Source: Rubrobacter_A sp965214435 (GTDB taxonomy: Bacteria; Actinomycetota; Rubrobacteria; Rubrobacterales; Rubrobacteraceae). From it: a stretch of 64,000 nucleotides of DNA. Both the position numbers and the translations under genes were made by a program. Shown here piece after piece: positions 8,026 to 17,069 of this stretch; the stretch's first letter is position 1; the number at the start of each line of letters is the position of its first letter. The notes under the pieces are model-generated. The model was not told the origin of the DNA. It saw only the letters and a list, made by a program, of their open reading frames with translations, and did not search any database. Where the stretch lies: positions 2,232,001 to 2,296,000 of the forward strand of contig OZ243960.1 in assembly GCA_965214435.1 (NCBI GenBank), given 5' to 3'.

Positions 8026-8424
8026 GTGGTGTCTGAAAAACATCAGGTAGAAGATAGTTTGTCGGCCGCCGGAGGTGCCATCTGGAAACCGGACGTGTTT
8101 AGCGGGTCCGTTGGATGGCCCGGCGTCCGGCTCAACCTTGACGGGGAGGGTGGCAGCCTCCTCCCGAACGGCCGGCTGGCCTGGAAGCTCGCCTCCGCGA
8201 ACACGGTGGCGAACCCGGACGAGCCGGAGATGCGTTTTGAGTGGCCGCAGGTACTGAGAGTCGAAAAGACAAAGAACGGTTCCCGGGCCGCGGTGCGCTT
8301 TACGGTGCTCCTCAACCGCCGGCAACGCAGGTTTACGTTCTGGACGCCGCGCCGCAAGCGCCTCGGCCAGATATTGTCTTTTCTGGAAGCGAGAGGCGTC
8401 GAGGTAACGGTCGCCGCGGATTAG
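8026..8424 (+). CDS. Hypothetical protein, possible PH-like fold
   Basis: 132 residues from GTG 8026, 23 bp after the HAD gene. Not recognised. It is rich in alternating hydrophobic and charged residues consistent with an all-beta domain: a FSGSVGWPGVRLNL strand pair, a central WPQVLRVEKTK, VRFTVLLNRRQRRFTFWTP, then a final helix LGQILSFLEARGV. This layout (seven strands plus C-terminal helix) recalls bacterial PH-like domains. Its end overlaps the end of the convergent fbpC-like gene by 4 nt. Confidence 0.6.
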   Translation: MVSEKHQVEDSLSAAGGAIWKPDVFSGSVGWPGVRLNLDGEGGSLLPNGRLAWKLASANTVANPDEPEMRFEWPQVLRVEKTKNGSRAAVRFTVLLNRRQRRFTFWTPRRKRLGQILSFLEARGVEVTVAAD

Positions 8425-9470
8425 ACACCGCTCTTCGGAAAGACGACCGCCGGTCCCCTGGTTTCTACCGCGACGCGTTCCCCGATTCTAAAGCCCGGAC
8501 CGCCGCCGAGACGGGAATGGAGGGTTGTACCGGAACTTAGACGGAGGGTCAGGAGCTGGTCGTGGCCGTAGAACTCCCGGCCGGTGACGACCGCCGGCCC
8601 GCCGCGCGGGTCTTCATGCAACTCCAGCGCCTCGGGGCGGAGCATAGCCTCGACTTCGCCGGGCGGGATGTTTTGGGAGTCTAAAAGAGGTAGTTTGCCG
8701 AGTTCGCAGTGGACGCGTCCATTTTGGACCGTACCGGAAAGAAAGTTCGCCTCGCCGACAAACTCCGCTACCTCGCGGCTTTCGGGCCGGTGGTAGACCT
8801 CTTCCGGCGGGGCTGTCTGGACTATCCGGCCGTCGAACATTACGGCGACTTCGTCAGCGAAGCTCAAGGCTTCTTCCTGGTCGTGGGTAACGAACACGGT
8901 AGTAGCCCCGGCTTCGTGTAGGATCTCACGCATCTCCGCCCGCACTCGTGTCCGGAGGGCCGCGTCGAGGTTGGAGAACGGCTCGTCGAGGAGGACTACG
9001 GCGGGCTCGGGGGCGAGCGCCCGGGCAAGGGCGACGCGCTGCTGCTGGCCGCCGGAGAGCTCGTGCGGCATCCGAGTCCGGGCGTCCCCGAGGTGGACGA
9101 GCGAGAGGACTTCGTCCGCCCGGCGGGAGCGCTTTTTGCCGAGACCCTTGGGCAGTCCGTAGAGGACGTTCCCTTCGACCGTCAGATGCGGAAAAAGGGC
9201 GTAATCCTGGAAGACCATCCCGACCCGGCGGCGCTCTGGAGGGACCCACGCGGCGTCTCCGGCTACCTTCTGGCCGGAGATCTCCATTTCTCCCGCATCC
9301 GGGCGCTCAAAGCCAGCGAGTAGCCGCAGCGTCGTCGTCTTTCCGCATCCAGAGGGACCGAGCAGCGCGAGTGTTTTTCCGCGGGAGAGTGTGAGGTCCG
9401 CTCCCCGCACAGCTTTTGTGCGGTCAAAGCTTTTTGTTACGTTTTGCAGGCGGAGTACGGTATCGTTCAC
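8421..9470 (-). CDS. fbpC: Ferric iron ABC transporter ATP-binding protein
   Basis: 349 residues. Nucleotide-binding domain of the FbpC/PotA group: Walker A GPSGCGKTT at about 38, Q-loop FQDYALFPH, signature LSGGQQQRVALARAL, Walker B VVLLDEPFSNLD, H-loop VTHDQEEAL. A C-terminal TOBE-like domain follows (VEAMLRPEALELHEDP). It energises the permease encoded upstream, with an ATGA overlap (9467-9470). Operon context and the iron-binding lipoprotein support Fe3+ as substrate. Confidence 0.9.
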   Translation of the reverse strand: MNDTVLRLQNVTKSFDRTKAVRGADLTLSRGKTLALLGPSGCGKTTTLRLLAGFERPDAGEMEISGQKVAGDAAWVPPERRRVGMVFQDYALFPHLTVEGNVLYGLPKGLGKKRSRRADEVLSLVHLGDARTRMPHELSGGQQQRVALARALAPEPAVVLLDEPFSNLDAALRTRVRAEMREILHEAGATTVFVTHDQEEALSFADEVAVMFDGRIVQTAPPEEVYHRPESREVAEFVGEANFLSGTVQNGRVHCELGKLPLLDSQNIPPGEVEAMLRPEALELHEDPRGGPAVVTGREFYGHDQLLTLRLSSGTTLHSRLGGGPGFRIGERVAVETRGPAVVFPKSGV

Positions 9471-11098
9471 TTGTTCGGCTCCCGGATCGCGAGAAAGTAC
9501 AGAGGGACGGCAGAGATCAGGATGAGGACTAGCGCCGGGGCGGCTGCCTGGGCGAAAAAGGCCCCGGAGGTCGCTTTCCAGACCTGGGTAGCCAAGGTAT
9601 CAAACTCGGTCGGCCCGAGCAGCAGGGTTGCCGGAAGTTCCTTCATCGCCGTGAGGAACACGAGCGCCGCGCCGGCGAGCATCCCGCCGCGGGCGAGCGG
9701 GACGGTCACGGTGGAGAGCACCCCGGCCGGACCGCGCCCGAGCCCCCGGGCCGCTTCTTCCACGCTAGGTTGGGACTGGAGTAGCGCCGAGCGGACCGCG
9801 CCGACCGCCTGTGGCAAGAAGTGTACGGCGTAGGCGAAGACGAGCAGCCACAGCGTCTGGTAGAGCGCCGGGGCATAGTTGGCCCCGAAAAATACCAGCG
9901 AAAGCGCGAGCACTATACCCGGCAGCGCAAAGCCGACGTAGGTCAGGCGTTCGATGCCCGCCGATGCCCGGCCCGGAAACCGGACAGCCAGGATACCGAT
10001 CGGTAGGGCCGCGAGCACCACGACGCCCGCTGCAAGGCCCGAAACGTAGACCGAGCTCAGGGCGTTGGTCCACACCGGCCGCAGCGACTCGCCACCCGCG
10101 AGTCCCCGCAGCAACCAGAAAAGCAGTACCCCGACCGGTACGAACAGTGCCAGAGAGACGACCCCGCCGCAGAAAAAGATGGCCGGCCAACGCCAGCGGC
10201 CGAGCGCCACGGGCGGGCCGGAAGGCCGGGTGGTACCGACGGTGCTCCGGTGGTAGCCGGCGCGGCCGCGGCTCCGGAACTCCAGGTAGAGTATTATCGA
10301 GGTCAGGACGACGAGCATCAGGGCGAGCACCGCCGCCGGGGTCCGGTCGAACGCCGAGCGGTACTGGATGTAGATCTCGCGCGAGAACGAATTGAACTGC
10401 AACAGAGACACGGCCCCGAAGTCGCTCAGAGCGTACAGGGCAACGAGCAGCGCGCCGGCCGCAACCGCGGGCCGCAACTGCGGCAGCACTACCCGAAAAA
10501 ACGTACCAAAATTTCCGCTGCCGAGACTCCGGGCGGTCTCTTCGAGCGACGGGTCGAGACCCCGCAACGCGGCCCGGACCGTGAGGTACACGTACGGGTA
10601 GGTAAAAAGCGTTAGCGCCAGGGCCGCTCCTGGAAGACCGTAGATGGACGGTAGCTCTTCGACCCCGAGCGGCTCTAAGGTGCTCTGTAGCGCCCCGCGG
10701 GGACCGAGGGCGCTTACCAACACGAATCCGCCGACGTACGACGGTATGACGAGCGGGAGTGCTACCAGCACCCCCCAGACCTTACGTCCCGGCAAGTCGG
10801 TGCGGGCGGTGAGCCACGCGAGCGGGACTGCCAGGGTGACGGCTGCGGCGGTAACGACCGCCGCGAGGACTAGGCTGCGCAGGAGAACTGCGAGTATGGA
10901 TGGGTCGAGAACTATCTCGCCGAGGCCCTCCAGGCCCGCTTCCGAGGCCCGTAGCCCGAGGTAGGCGAGCGGCAGGATCATGGCTACCGTCACGATCGAG
11001 GCCGGTATCCACACTAGAGCCGGAGGACCGGAGCGGCGGTTGCGCGCGTTTCGGGCTCGTAGCCACCGGAATATAGCCGTGGCAGAACTGTAGATCAA
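9467..11098 (-). CDS. fbpB: Ferric iron ABC transporter permease (two fused six-helix modules)
   Basis: 543 residues. Two binding-protein-dependent permease modules in tandem, each with an EAA-type cytoplasmic loop: LEETARSLGSGNFGTFFRVV in the first half and VEEAARGLGRGPAGVLSTVT in the second. This double arrangement is typical of FbpB/SfuB. About 12 membrane helices are predicted by eye. It starts 3 bp after the stop of the binding-protein gene and overlaps fbpC by 4 nt. Confidence 0.9.
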   Translation of the reverse strand: MIYSSATAIFRWLRARNARNRRSGPPALVWIPASIVTVAMILPLAYLGLRASEAGLEGLGEIVLDPSILAVLLRSLVLAAVVTAAAVTLAVPLAWLTARTDLPGRKVWGVLVALPLVIPSYVGGFVLVSALGPRGALQSTLEPLGVEELPSIYGLPGAALALTLFTYPYVYLTVRAALRGLDPSLEETARSLGSGNFGTFFRVVLPQLRPAVAAGALLVALYALSDFGAVSLLQFNSFSREIYIQYRSAFDRTPAAVLALMLVVLTSIILYLEFRSRGRAGYHRSTVGTTRPSGPPVALGRWRWPAIFFCGGVVSLALFVPVGVLLFWLLRGLAGGESLRPVWTNALSSVYVSGLAAGVVVLAALPIGILAVRFPGRASAGIERLTYVGFALPGIVLALSLVFFGANYAPALYQTLWLLVFAYAVHFLPQAVGAVRSALLQSQPSVEEAARGLGRGPAGVLSTVTVPLARGGMLAGAALVFLTAMKELPATLLLGPTEFDTLATQVWKATSGAFFAQAAAPALVLILISAVPLYFLAIREPNK

Positions 11099-11101
11099 AG
11101 C

Positions 11102-12277
11102 TCAGAGTACCCCGGTTTCCCTGAGAAGCTGCAACGTGCCTTCCAAATCTTCGAGGTCCCCGAGGTTTACGTCGGGGGTCTCTATCTCGGAGAGCGGCCG
11201 CAGACCCTCGGGGGTTTCTACGCCTTCTACCACCGGGTACTCGTAGGTCTCGTCGGCGAAGTACTGCTGGGCTTCGGCAGAGAGCAGGTACTGGACAAAA
11301 CTCTGCGCGACTTCTCTGTTGTCCGAAGTTTCGAGGATGCCGGTGCCGGCGACTATGACGAGCGAGCCCGGGTCGCCTCCCTCTAGGTAGTAGTTGCGTG
11401 CCCCGAACTCTTGCCCCTGCTCTTCGAGCGCCCGGTAGAGGTAGTAGTGATTTACAAAGGCCACGTCTACCTCGCCGGAGGCTGCACCTTCCAGGGCGGT
11501 AGAGTTGTTCTCGTAGACGCGGGGCTCGTTGGCCTGTATGCCTTCCAGCCAGGCGCGGGCCCGATCCTCACCCTCTATCTCCCGCAGCGCCGTAACGAAC
11601 GCCTGGAAAGACCCATTGGTCGGTGCCCAGCCGATTCTGCCGCCTTCCCACTCGGGCTCGGTAAACGCGAAGATTGAGTCCGGCAAGTCCTCCTCGTTTA
11701 TAGCTTCGGTGTTGTAGGCGACGACCCGCGCCCGGCCGGAAGTACCGACCCACTCCCCATTTGGTGACCGGAAGCGTTCCGGGACCCGGCTCGTGACGTC
11801 TTCCGGCAGCTCCCGGAGGGCGTTGGCCTCGGCCAGCGCGCCTAGAGCGCCCGGATCCTGGGCGAAAAAGACGTCCGCCGGGCTGTTACGGCCTTCTTCG
11901 AGTATAGTGGCGGCAAGCTCCGCCGTTTCCCCGTAGCGGACCTGCACGTCCGCGCCGGACGCCTCTTCAAACTGCTCGATGATCGGACCGACAAGCCCCT
12001 CGGCGCGTCCGGAGTAGATCACGAGCGACCCCTCGACCGGCTCAAACGGTTCTGAAGCCGTCGTCCCGCCGGTGGTCCCTCCGGTAGTATCTCCTCCGGT
12101 GGTTTCGCCACCGGTAGTTTCCTCACTGGTGGTTCCGTTACTTGTACTCTCCTCACCGGCTGAACCGCCGGTCTCGCCACCGCCCTCTTCCGGCGGAGCC
12201 TGCCCGCAGGCCCCGGCGAACGCCAGGAGCAGCGCGACGACAAAAAAGAGGGTTAAGTTCCGGAAGATCACACGCAA
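11102..12277 (-). CDS. fbpA: Fe3+ ABC transporter substrate-binding lipoprotein
   Basis: 391 residues from TTG 12277, chosen because AGGAG lies 6 nt upstream; an in-frame start much further up (12361) would overlap the preceding gene. The N-terminus is a signal peptide ending FAGACG, so the Cys is probably lipidated, followed by a low-complexity Thr/Gly linker of repeated TTGG units to the cell wall. The mature domain is FbpA/FutA-like: LVIYSGRAEGLVGPII, AQDPGALGAL, and the tyrosine pair in VNHYYLYRAL that coordinates iron in this family. It lies 13 bp after the P19-like gene, within the Fur-controlled operon. Confidence 0.88.
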   Translation of the reverse strand: MRVIFRNLTLFFVVALLLAFAGACGQAPPEEGGGETGGSAGEESTSNGTTSEETTGGETTGGDTTGGTTGGTTASEPFEPVEGSLVIYSGRAEGLVGPIIEQFEEASGADVQVRYGETAELAATILEEGRNSPADVFFAQDPGALGALAEANALRELPEDVTSRVPERFRSPNGEWVGTSGRARVVAYNTEAINEEDLPDSIFAFTEPEWEGGRIGWAPTNGSFQAFVTALREIEGEDRARAWLEGIQANEPRVYENNSTALEGAASGEVDVAFVNHYYLYRALEEQGQEFGARNYYLEGGDPGSLVIVAGTGILETSDNREVAQSFVQYLLSAEAQQYFADETYEYPVVEGVETPEGLRPLSEIETPDVNLGDLEDLEGTLQLLRETGVL

Positions 12278-12290
12278 ACCGGTCTCCTGT

Positions 12291-12902
12291 CTACTCTTCG
12301 GTGTTGATATCGACGCCCTCGAACTCGACGGTCTCGGGTTCCGTAAGCACCCGGCCTTCACCGTCCTCGGAGCCGTGGCGCAAGAACTCCGATGAGGGGT
12401 CTATCTCAGCCCTTAGCGTATAGTTTCCGCTCTCCGGCAAACTGAAGTTGTTGGAGTAGTGGTAGAACTCGCTGCGGAACATGGATAGTGGCTTGCTCTC
12501 GACCTCCTCGCCAGCTTCGTCGAGGATACTTAACGTGATGTTCACGCCCGGTACGAAAAGACCAGTATCGGCCTCGAACGGGAGTATCTCTATGTGGTTA
12601 GTCTCTCCCTCCTCAGGGTCCCGCCACGTCAGAGACCCTAAAGGTCCTTCCCACCAACCTTCGGCCGGCTCGACTATATAGCCGACCCTGTAACCACCGG
12701 CCTCTGTCTCGCCGCCCTCCGCGTCTATCTCCTCCTGAGCCGCAGCGTAAGAATCGACCACGCCCTGGAAGTCCTGCTCCGCGGTAGCCGCTCCGGTTTC
12801 TTCCTGGGCGACCGCCCGAGAGTCCCCGTACCAGAAGACCCCGGCGACCAAGCCGAACCCGGCTAGAGCGCCTGCGATGGTGCCCAAAATTACCTGCCTC
12901 AT
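12291..12902 (-). CDS. P19/Tp34-like periplasmic iron-binding protein (Iron_transport family)
   Basis: 203 residues from ATG 12902, with GGAGG 4 nt upstream. The N-terminal hydrophobic helix is a signal anchor. The rest matches the P19 immunoglobulin-like fold: VGYIVEPAEG, NHIEILPFEADTG with the metal-ligand region, FVPGVNITLSILDEAG, and FYHYSNNFSLPESGNYTL. In the better known systems P19 pairs with an FTR1 permease; here it heads an FbpABC operon instead. It probably captures Fe2+ or copper outside the membrane. It is the first gene after the Fur box. Confidence 0.75.
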   Translation of the reverse strand: MRQVILGTIAGALAGFGLVAGVFWYGDSRAVAQEETGAATAEQDFQGVVDSYAAAQEEIDAEGGETEAGGYRVGYIVEPAEGWWEGPLGSLTWRDPEEGETNHIEILPFEADTGLFVPGVNITLSILDEAGEEVESKPLSMFRSEFYHYSNNFSLPESGNYTLRAEIDPSSEFLRHGSEDGEGRVLTEPETVEFEGVDINTEE

Positions 12903-12930
12903 AGAGCCTCCAGCGGTCTGATCGTCAAAC

Positions 12931-12949
12931 GTTAATGACAATCATTTGC
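12931..12949 (-). promoter_or_regulatory. Fur-type box controlling the iron operon
   Basis: The core AATGACAATCATT (12934-12946) matches 12 of 13 bases of the Fur consensus core AATGATAATCATT. It sits about 30 bp upstream of the P19-like start and overlaps a plausible minus-strand promoter (TTACAA, 17 nt, CATTAA). This is direct sequence support for iron-repressed expression of the four-gene operon. Confidence 0.75.
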
Positions 12950-13035
12950 AATATTTGTAAGGCAAAGGTAGTGTACGGGGGCAGGTAAGTCAAGTTGTGG
13001 CGGGGTTGGTGTGAGCTAGATCAAAGGGGTGCGCT

Positions 13036-14040
13036 GTGGGTCGGATACTGGTGACGGGGGCGGCGGGTTTTATAGGGTCGCACCTGGTAGACCGGCTGCT
13101 GGACCTTGGCTACCCGGTAACCGGCATCGACGCCCTGACGGATTACTACCCGCGCAAGCTTAAGTTACGTAACCTCTCCGGGGCTCGGGCGCGGACCTGG
13201 GATGGAGACTTCAGGTTTGTCGAAGCGGACGTGCTGGAAGTGGACCTCGACGGGCTTCTAGGTGACGTCGACCGGATCGCGCACCTCGCTGGCGAGCCGG
13301 GGGTGCGGGCGAGCTGGGGCGGCGGGTTCGACGTGTACCTGGAGCGTAACGTGCGGAGCACCCAGCGGCTTTTGGAAGCCGCGATCCGGCGGGGTATAGA
13401 CGGGTTTGTCTACGCCTCCTCGTCTTCGGTGTATGGACCGGACGGCGGGCATCCGGTCGCGGAGGACGCGCCGCGGCGCCCGGCCTCGCCCTACGGGCTG
13501 TCCAAGCTTGCGGGAGAGGAACTGGCCGGGCTCTACGGCCGCAAGCTCGGGGTGCCGGTGACGGTCTTGCGGTACTTCACGGTCTACGGCCCCCGCCAGC
13601 GGCCGGAGATGGCCCTCTCGCGCTTTATCTCGGCGGCGGCCGAGGGACGACCGGTAGAAGTTTTCGGCACCGGGGAGCAGGTGCGGGAGATGACCTACGT
13701 CTCGGACGTCGTGGACGCTACCGTCGCCGCTCTGGAGTCTTACGGAACAAACCCTGATGCTTTTAAAAAGTCGCCGCGAGTCTACAACATTGGCGGTGGT
13801 ACCCGGACGACGGTCAACGGGATGGTGGAAGCGGTCGGACGGGCGCTCGATACGTCTGTTTCGGCCTTCTACGGACCACCGGCGAGGGGGGACGTGCGCT
13901 CGACCTGGGCCGATACCGGACGGGCGGCCCGGGAGCTAGGTTACACACCCCGGGTAGCGCTCCAAGAGGGTATCCAGGCTCAGGCGCGGTGGGCGCTCTC
14001 AGAAAGCCTGGGGTCGAGCCTCGCGTCGAGTACCGCTTAA
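13036..14040 (+). CDS. NAD-dependent sugar-nucleotide epimerase/dehydratase
   Basis: 334 residues, GTG start. Extended SDR: cofactor motif GAAGFIGSH at residues 8-16, catalytic Ser region YASSSSVYG, and YGLSK (YxxxK) with intact Tyr and Lys. VLRYFTVYGPRQRPEMA is typical of UDP-glucose 4-epimerase and UDP-glucuronate 4-epimerase relatives. It makes an activated sugar in the cytosol. It heads a five-gene run with 6-bp gaps or overlaps (13036-19190) that ends with a glycosyltransferase, so the sugar is probably used for the envelope product of that cassette. Confidence 0.87.
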   Translation: MGRILVTGAAGFIGSHLVDRLLDLGYPVTGIDALTDYYPRKLKLRNLSGARARTWDGDFRFVEADVLEVDLDGLLGDVDRIAHLAGEPGVRASWGGGFDVYLERNVRSTQRLLEAAIRRGIDGFVYASSSSVYGPDGGHPVAEDAPRRPASPYGLSKLAGEELAGLYGRKLGVPVTVLRYFTVYGPRQRPEMALSRFISAAAEGRPVEVFGTGEQVREMTYVSDVVDATVAALESYGTNPDAFKKSPRVYNIGGGTRTTVNGMVEAVGRALDTSVSAFYGPPARGDVRSTWADTGRAARELGYTPRVALQEGIQAQARWALSESLGSSLASSTA

Positions 14041-14046
14041 AGAAGT

Positions 14047-16116
14047 TTGGAGACGCTGCTCCAGATACTCTTGCCCGGGTTGGCGTATCTGCCGGGACAC
14101 TTCCTGGGGGGACGGCTGGTCCGCAAGGGCGACGGGTGGGCCGAGTCGGCGCTCTTGCGGGTGGCGTCCGGGGTAGCGGTGGCGCTGCCGGTGTTGGTAG
14201 TCCTCGCGCTTGCCGGATGGTTTACGGTCTGGACGGTCTGCGGGAGCCTCGGGGGTCTTGCGGCCGGGGCATGGCTGTTGCGGCGCTTTCTCGGCTGCCG
14301 AGAGACTGCGCGCCGGCTGCGGCCGTCGCGGTGGGATCTGGTTCCATTGGGACTTGTGGGGGGAAGCTTTACGCTGTATGGGCGGCCGGCGGAGTACCTG
14401 ATCAACAACCGTGACCCGGGCGTGTATGCGGTTGTCGCCGACAAGCTCGCCCGCACCGGGGAATTCCTTACGCGGGACCCGCTGGTCGAGGCCATGCTGC
14501 CGTTTCACCCATTCCTGGATGGAAAGAAGTACCCCGGCTTTTACATCTACGGGGACGGTCTGATCGTACCGCAGTTCTTTCCCGGTCCTTACGCCTGGGT
14601 TGGACTCGGAAATCTGGCCGGCGGTCTCACTGCCAGCCTGTATGTCGTACCCATCTTCGGGGCTTTATCCGTCGGGGCGGCGTTCATGCTCGGCCGGGAA
14701 CTCTTCGGCCGGTGGGCCGGGATCCTCGGGGCGCTACTTCTCGCCGCCAGTTACACCCAGCTCTGGTGGTCCCGGCAGCCGTCCAGCGAAGTTCTCACCC
14801 AGTTCTTTATCCTGAGCGGGCTGTGGCTCGCCGCCCGGTTTCTATCCGACGACGATATCGGACGTAGAAGGGCTCTGACCGGCATACTGGCCGGGACGCT
14901 GCTCGGGGGCGCGATGCTCGTGCGCGTAGACGCCTTTCTCGCGGTGGCGGCCGTACCGCTCGCGGTCTGCTATGACTGGCTGACCCAGAGATCCTGGCGT
15001 CCGGTCCTCCGGCGCTGGATGCCGCTCGCCGCGCCGCTCGCGCTCTTTGCCGGGGCGGCCCTGTTGTACGTAAACACTATCGGGGGACGCTATTTGTACC
15101 TGATCTACACAAGCCACGGCCTCGACCGGGCTCTCACGCTACTCCCTTATGCGGGTGGCGTCGCCCTCGTCGCCGCCGGGGGCCTGTGGCTATTCTTGCG
15201 CCGGTGGGGAGCCGGTACCGGACGCCTGCTGGCGCTGTACGGTCGTCAGGTGTCCTTCATTATCGCGCTCGGCTTTGCCGGAGTCGTGCTCTGGGGCTAT
15301 TTCATTGCGCCGGTGCCGGAGTCGTCGCTGCCGGCCGTCTCCGGGGACTTTAACGCCTACCGCTCCCATATACTGGTCCGGCTCACCTGGTTTATTACCC
15401 CGCCGGTCGCGGCGCTCGGGCTCGCCGGCTGTGTCCTCGTGGCGGCCCGCGTCACGACTGCTAAAGCTCTATTCCTCGGGGCGGTGCTAGCTTTCGGGGT
15501 CCTATATGCCCTTGTACCCAACGTGGCCCCGGACCTGCCGTGGGCGACCCGGCGCTTTGTACCGGCGGTATTTCCCGGGGTTGCCCTGCTCGCCGGGTAC
15601 GCGGCGGTAGAGACCGGGAAGTTGGTCTGCCGGTCCTGGAGCCGCCGCGCGGGCGTCGCCGTTTCTGCTGCGCTCGCGGCGCTCGCGCTCGGGTTCACGG
15701 TGTATGTGACGGCACCCCTTTTGCAGTTTCGGGAGCTAGCGGGAACGGTCGCGGTCTTCGAGCGTCTGGAGGCTGAGATACCGTCCGCCGAGGTCGTGTA
15801 CATGGAGCTTCCGGATGGATTCGACCACTATGCCTCCCCGCTGGAGTACGTCCACGGGGAGCCGGTGTTGCCCTACGACCGGGCTCGCTTCAGACGCGAG
15901 GTAGATGAGCTCGCCGCCGCGGGACTTCTGAATGACGCTGTGTACATAACGGCTCACGGGGGACCGCCGCCCCTGATCTCCGGCCTAACCTTCCGCGAGG
16001 TGGGAGGGGAGGAGTTGCGGGTCCCGCAACTGGAGCACACCACGAAGAAGCTCCCAAGAAACGTCGGAGAACTGCGGGCGAAGTTCCGCATCTACAAAGT
16101 CGAGGGAGAGCGGTGA
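14047..16116 (+). CDS. GT-C type membrane glycosyltransferase-like protein
   Basis: 689 residues, TTG start 6 bp after the epimerase stop. About 13 hydrophobic segments. The first large outer loop carries YLINNRDPGVYAVVADKL, where the acidic RDP resembles the catalytic Asp of ArnT/PMT-like GT-C enzymes that use polyprenyl-phosphate sugars. A soluble C-terminal domain (from about residue 570) ends the protein. It is expected to transfer a lipid-linked sugar on the outer membrane face; the acceptor is unknown. It overlaps the next gene by 4 nt. Confidence 0.75.
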   Translation: METLLQILLPGLAYLPGHFLGGRLVRKGDGWAESALLRVASGVAVALPVLVVLALAGWFTVWTVCGSLGGLAAGAWLLRRFLGCRETARRLRPSRWDLVPLGLVGGSFTLYGRPAEYLINNRDPGVYAVVADKLARTGEFLTRDPLVEAMLPFHPFLDGKKYPGFYIYGDGLIVPQFFPGPYAWVGLGNLAGGLTASLYVVPIFGALSVGAAFMLGRELFGRWAGILGALLLAASYTQLWWSRQPSSEVLTQFFILSGLWLAARFLSDDDIGRRRALTGILAGTLLGGAMLVRVDAFLAVAAVPLAVCYDWLTQRSWRPVLRRWMPLAAPLALFAGAALLYVNTIGGRYLYLIYTSHGLDRALTLLPYAGGVALVAAGGLWLFLRRWGAGTGRLLALYGRQVSFIIALGFAGVVLWGYFIAPVPESSLPAVSGDFNAYRSHILVRLTWFITPPVAALGLAGCVLVAARVTTAKALFLGAVLAFGVLYALVPNVAPDLPWATRRFVPAVFPGVALLAGYAAVETGKLVCRSWSRRAGVAVSAALAALALGFTVYVTAPLLQFRELAGTVAVFERLEAEIPSAEVVYMELPDGFDHYASPLEYVHGEPVLPYDRARFRREVDELAAAGLLNDAVYITAHGGPPPLISGLTFREVGGEELRVPQLEHTTKKLPRNVGELRAKFRIYKVEGER

Positions 16117-17069
16117 GGGTACGGGTAACCTTGATCCTGGCCGGCCTCCTGACTCTCGGCGTCCTTGCCTTTGCCCTCGACGCCTCAACCCTGCGGCAGG
16201 CCACCCGCTACACGCTCGAAAACCCGTTCGGGCTGCTTGCAGCCCTCGCCGCCTACACCGGAGCCTTCTTTCTCCGGGCGCTGGCCTGGGAGCCCGTGGC
16301 CGGAGGCCGGGTACCGGTTCGTCGGCTCTTCAGCCTGCTACTCGCGGCGCTTTTCCTGAATCACGCAGCCCCCGCAAAAGCCGGGGACTTCGCCCGGATT
16401 TACGGTATCGCTAGAAGGGGTGTGCCGGGAGAACGAGCGGCGGCCGGTGTGGTTCTGGCCCGTCTCGCCGACCTTGCGAGCCTGCTAATAGTCCTCGCCG
16501 TATCCTGGACTCTCGCCGGAGAGACCCGTTGGGAGGCCGTTATCGTCCCGGCGGCGGCCGTAGTAATCCTCGGGCTCGCCCTCTGGCTTTTCGCTCGCGT
16601 TAGCGTCCGGCCTGAAACCCGGGTGTTCCGTTACCCGCTGGTCCGGCGTTTGGCGAACCTGGCCGGGAAGCTCCGCCGGGCGTTACGGGCGACGAGCCCC
16701 CGCGCGATGCTGGTCGCGTTTGTGTGCGCGGCTCCGGCCTGGATCCTTGAGGCCGGTATCCTCGTCTTTGTCGCCCGGGGGCTCGGGATAGAACTGTCGT
16801 TCCCCGGGGCGATCGCGGCTACCAGCTTTGCCGTTCTCGTGACCGCAGTCCCTCTCACACCGGGTTCTCTGGGAACCTACGAGGCCGGGATGGTCTTTGT
16901 CCTGGTCGCCCTCGGGATAGCGCCCGAGACAGCCTTTATAGCGGCCGTCATGGGGCACGGCCTGAAGTTCCTGTACGCTTTTGCCGCGGCTCCCTTTACG
17001 TTTGTCGAGGGGGTCGCCGCCGTCCGCAAGAAAGAGGTAGCGCCCGATGAAGTCCGCGTCGAAGTTTGA
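16113..17069 (+). CDS. Lysylphosphatidylglycerol synthase TM-region (AglD/YbhN-like) membrane protein
   Basis: 318 residues, GTG start. Eight or so hydrophobic helices in the LPG_synthase_TM/UPF0104 pattern: FFLRALAWEPVAGG, LFLNHAAPAKAGDFARIY (conserved AxP.xxGD), and VPLTPGSLGTYEAGM. There is no C-terminal aminoacyl-transferase domain as in MprF, so a flippase-like or lipid-carrier role is more likely. It overlaps the following gene by 23 nt, which implies coupled synthesis. Confidence 0.8.
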   Translation: MRVRVTLILAGLLTLGVLAFALDASTLRQATRYTLENPFGLLAALAAYTGAFFLRALAWEPVAGGRVPVRRLFSLLLAALFLNHAAPAKAGDFARIYGIARRGVPGERAAAGVVLARLADLASLLIVLAVSWTLAGETRWEAVIVPAAAVVILGLALWLFARVSVRPETRVFRYPLVRRLANLAGKLRRALRATSPRAMLVAFVCAAPAWILEAGILVFVARGLGIELSFPGAIAATSFAVLVTAVPLTPGSLGTYEAGMVFVLVALGIAPETAFIAAVMGHGLKFLYAFAAAPFTFVEGVAAVRKKEVAPDEVRVEV

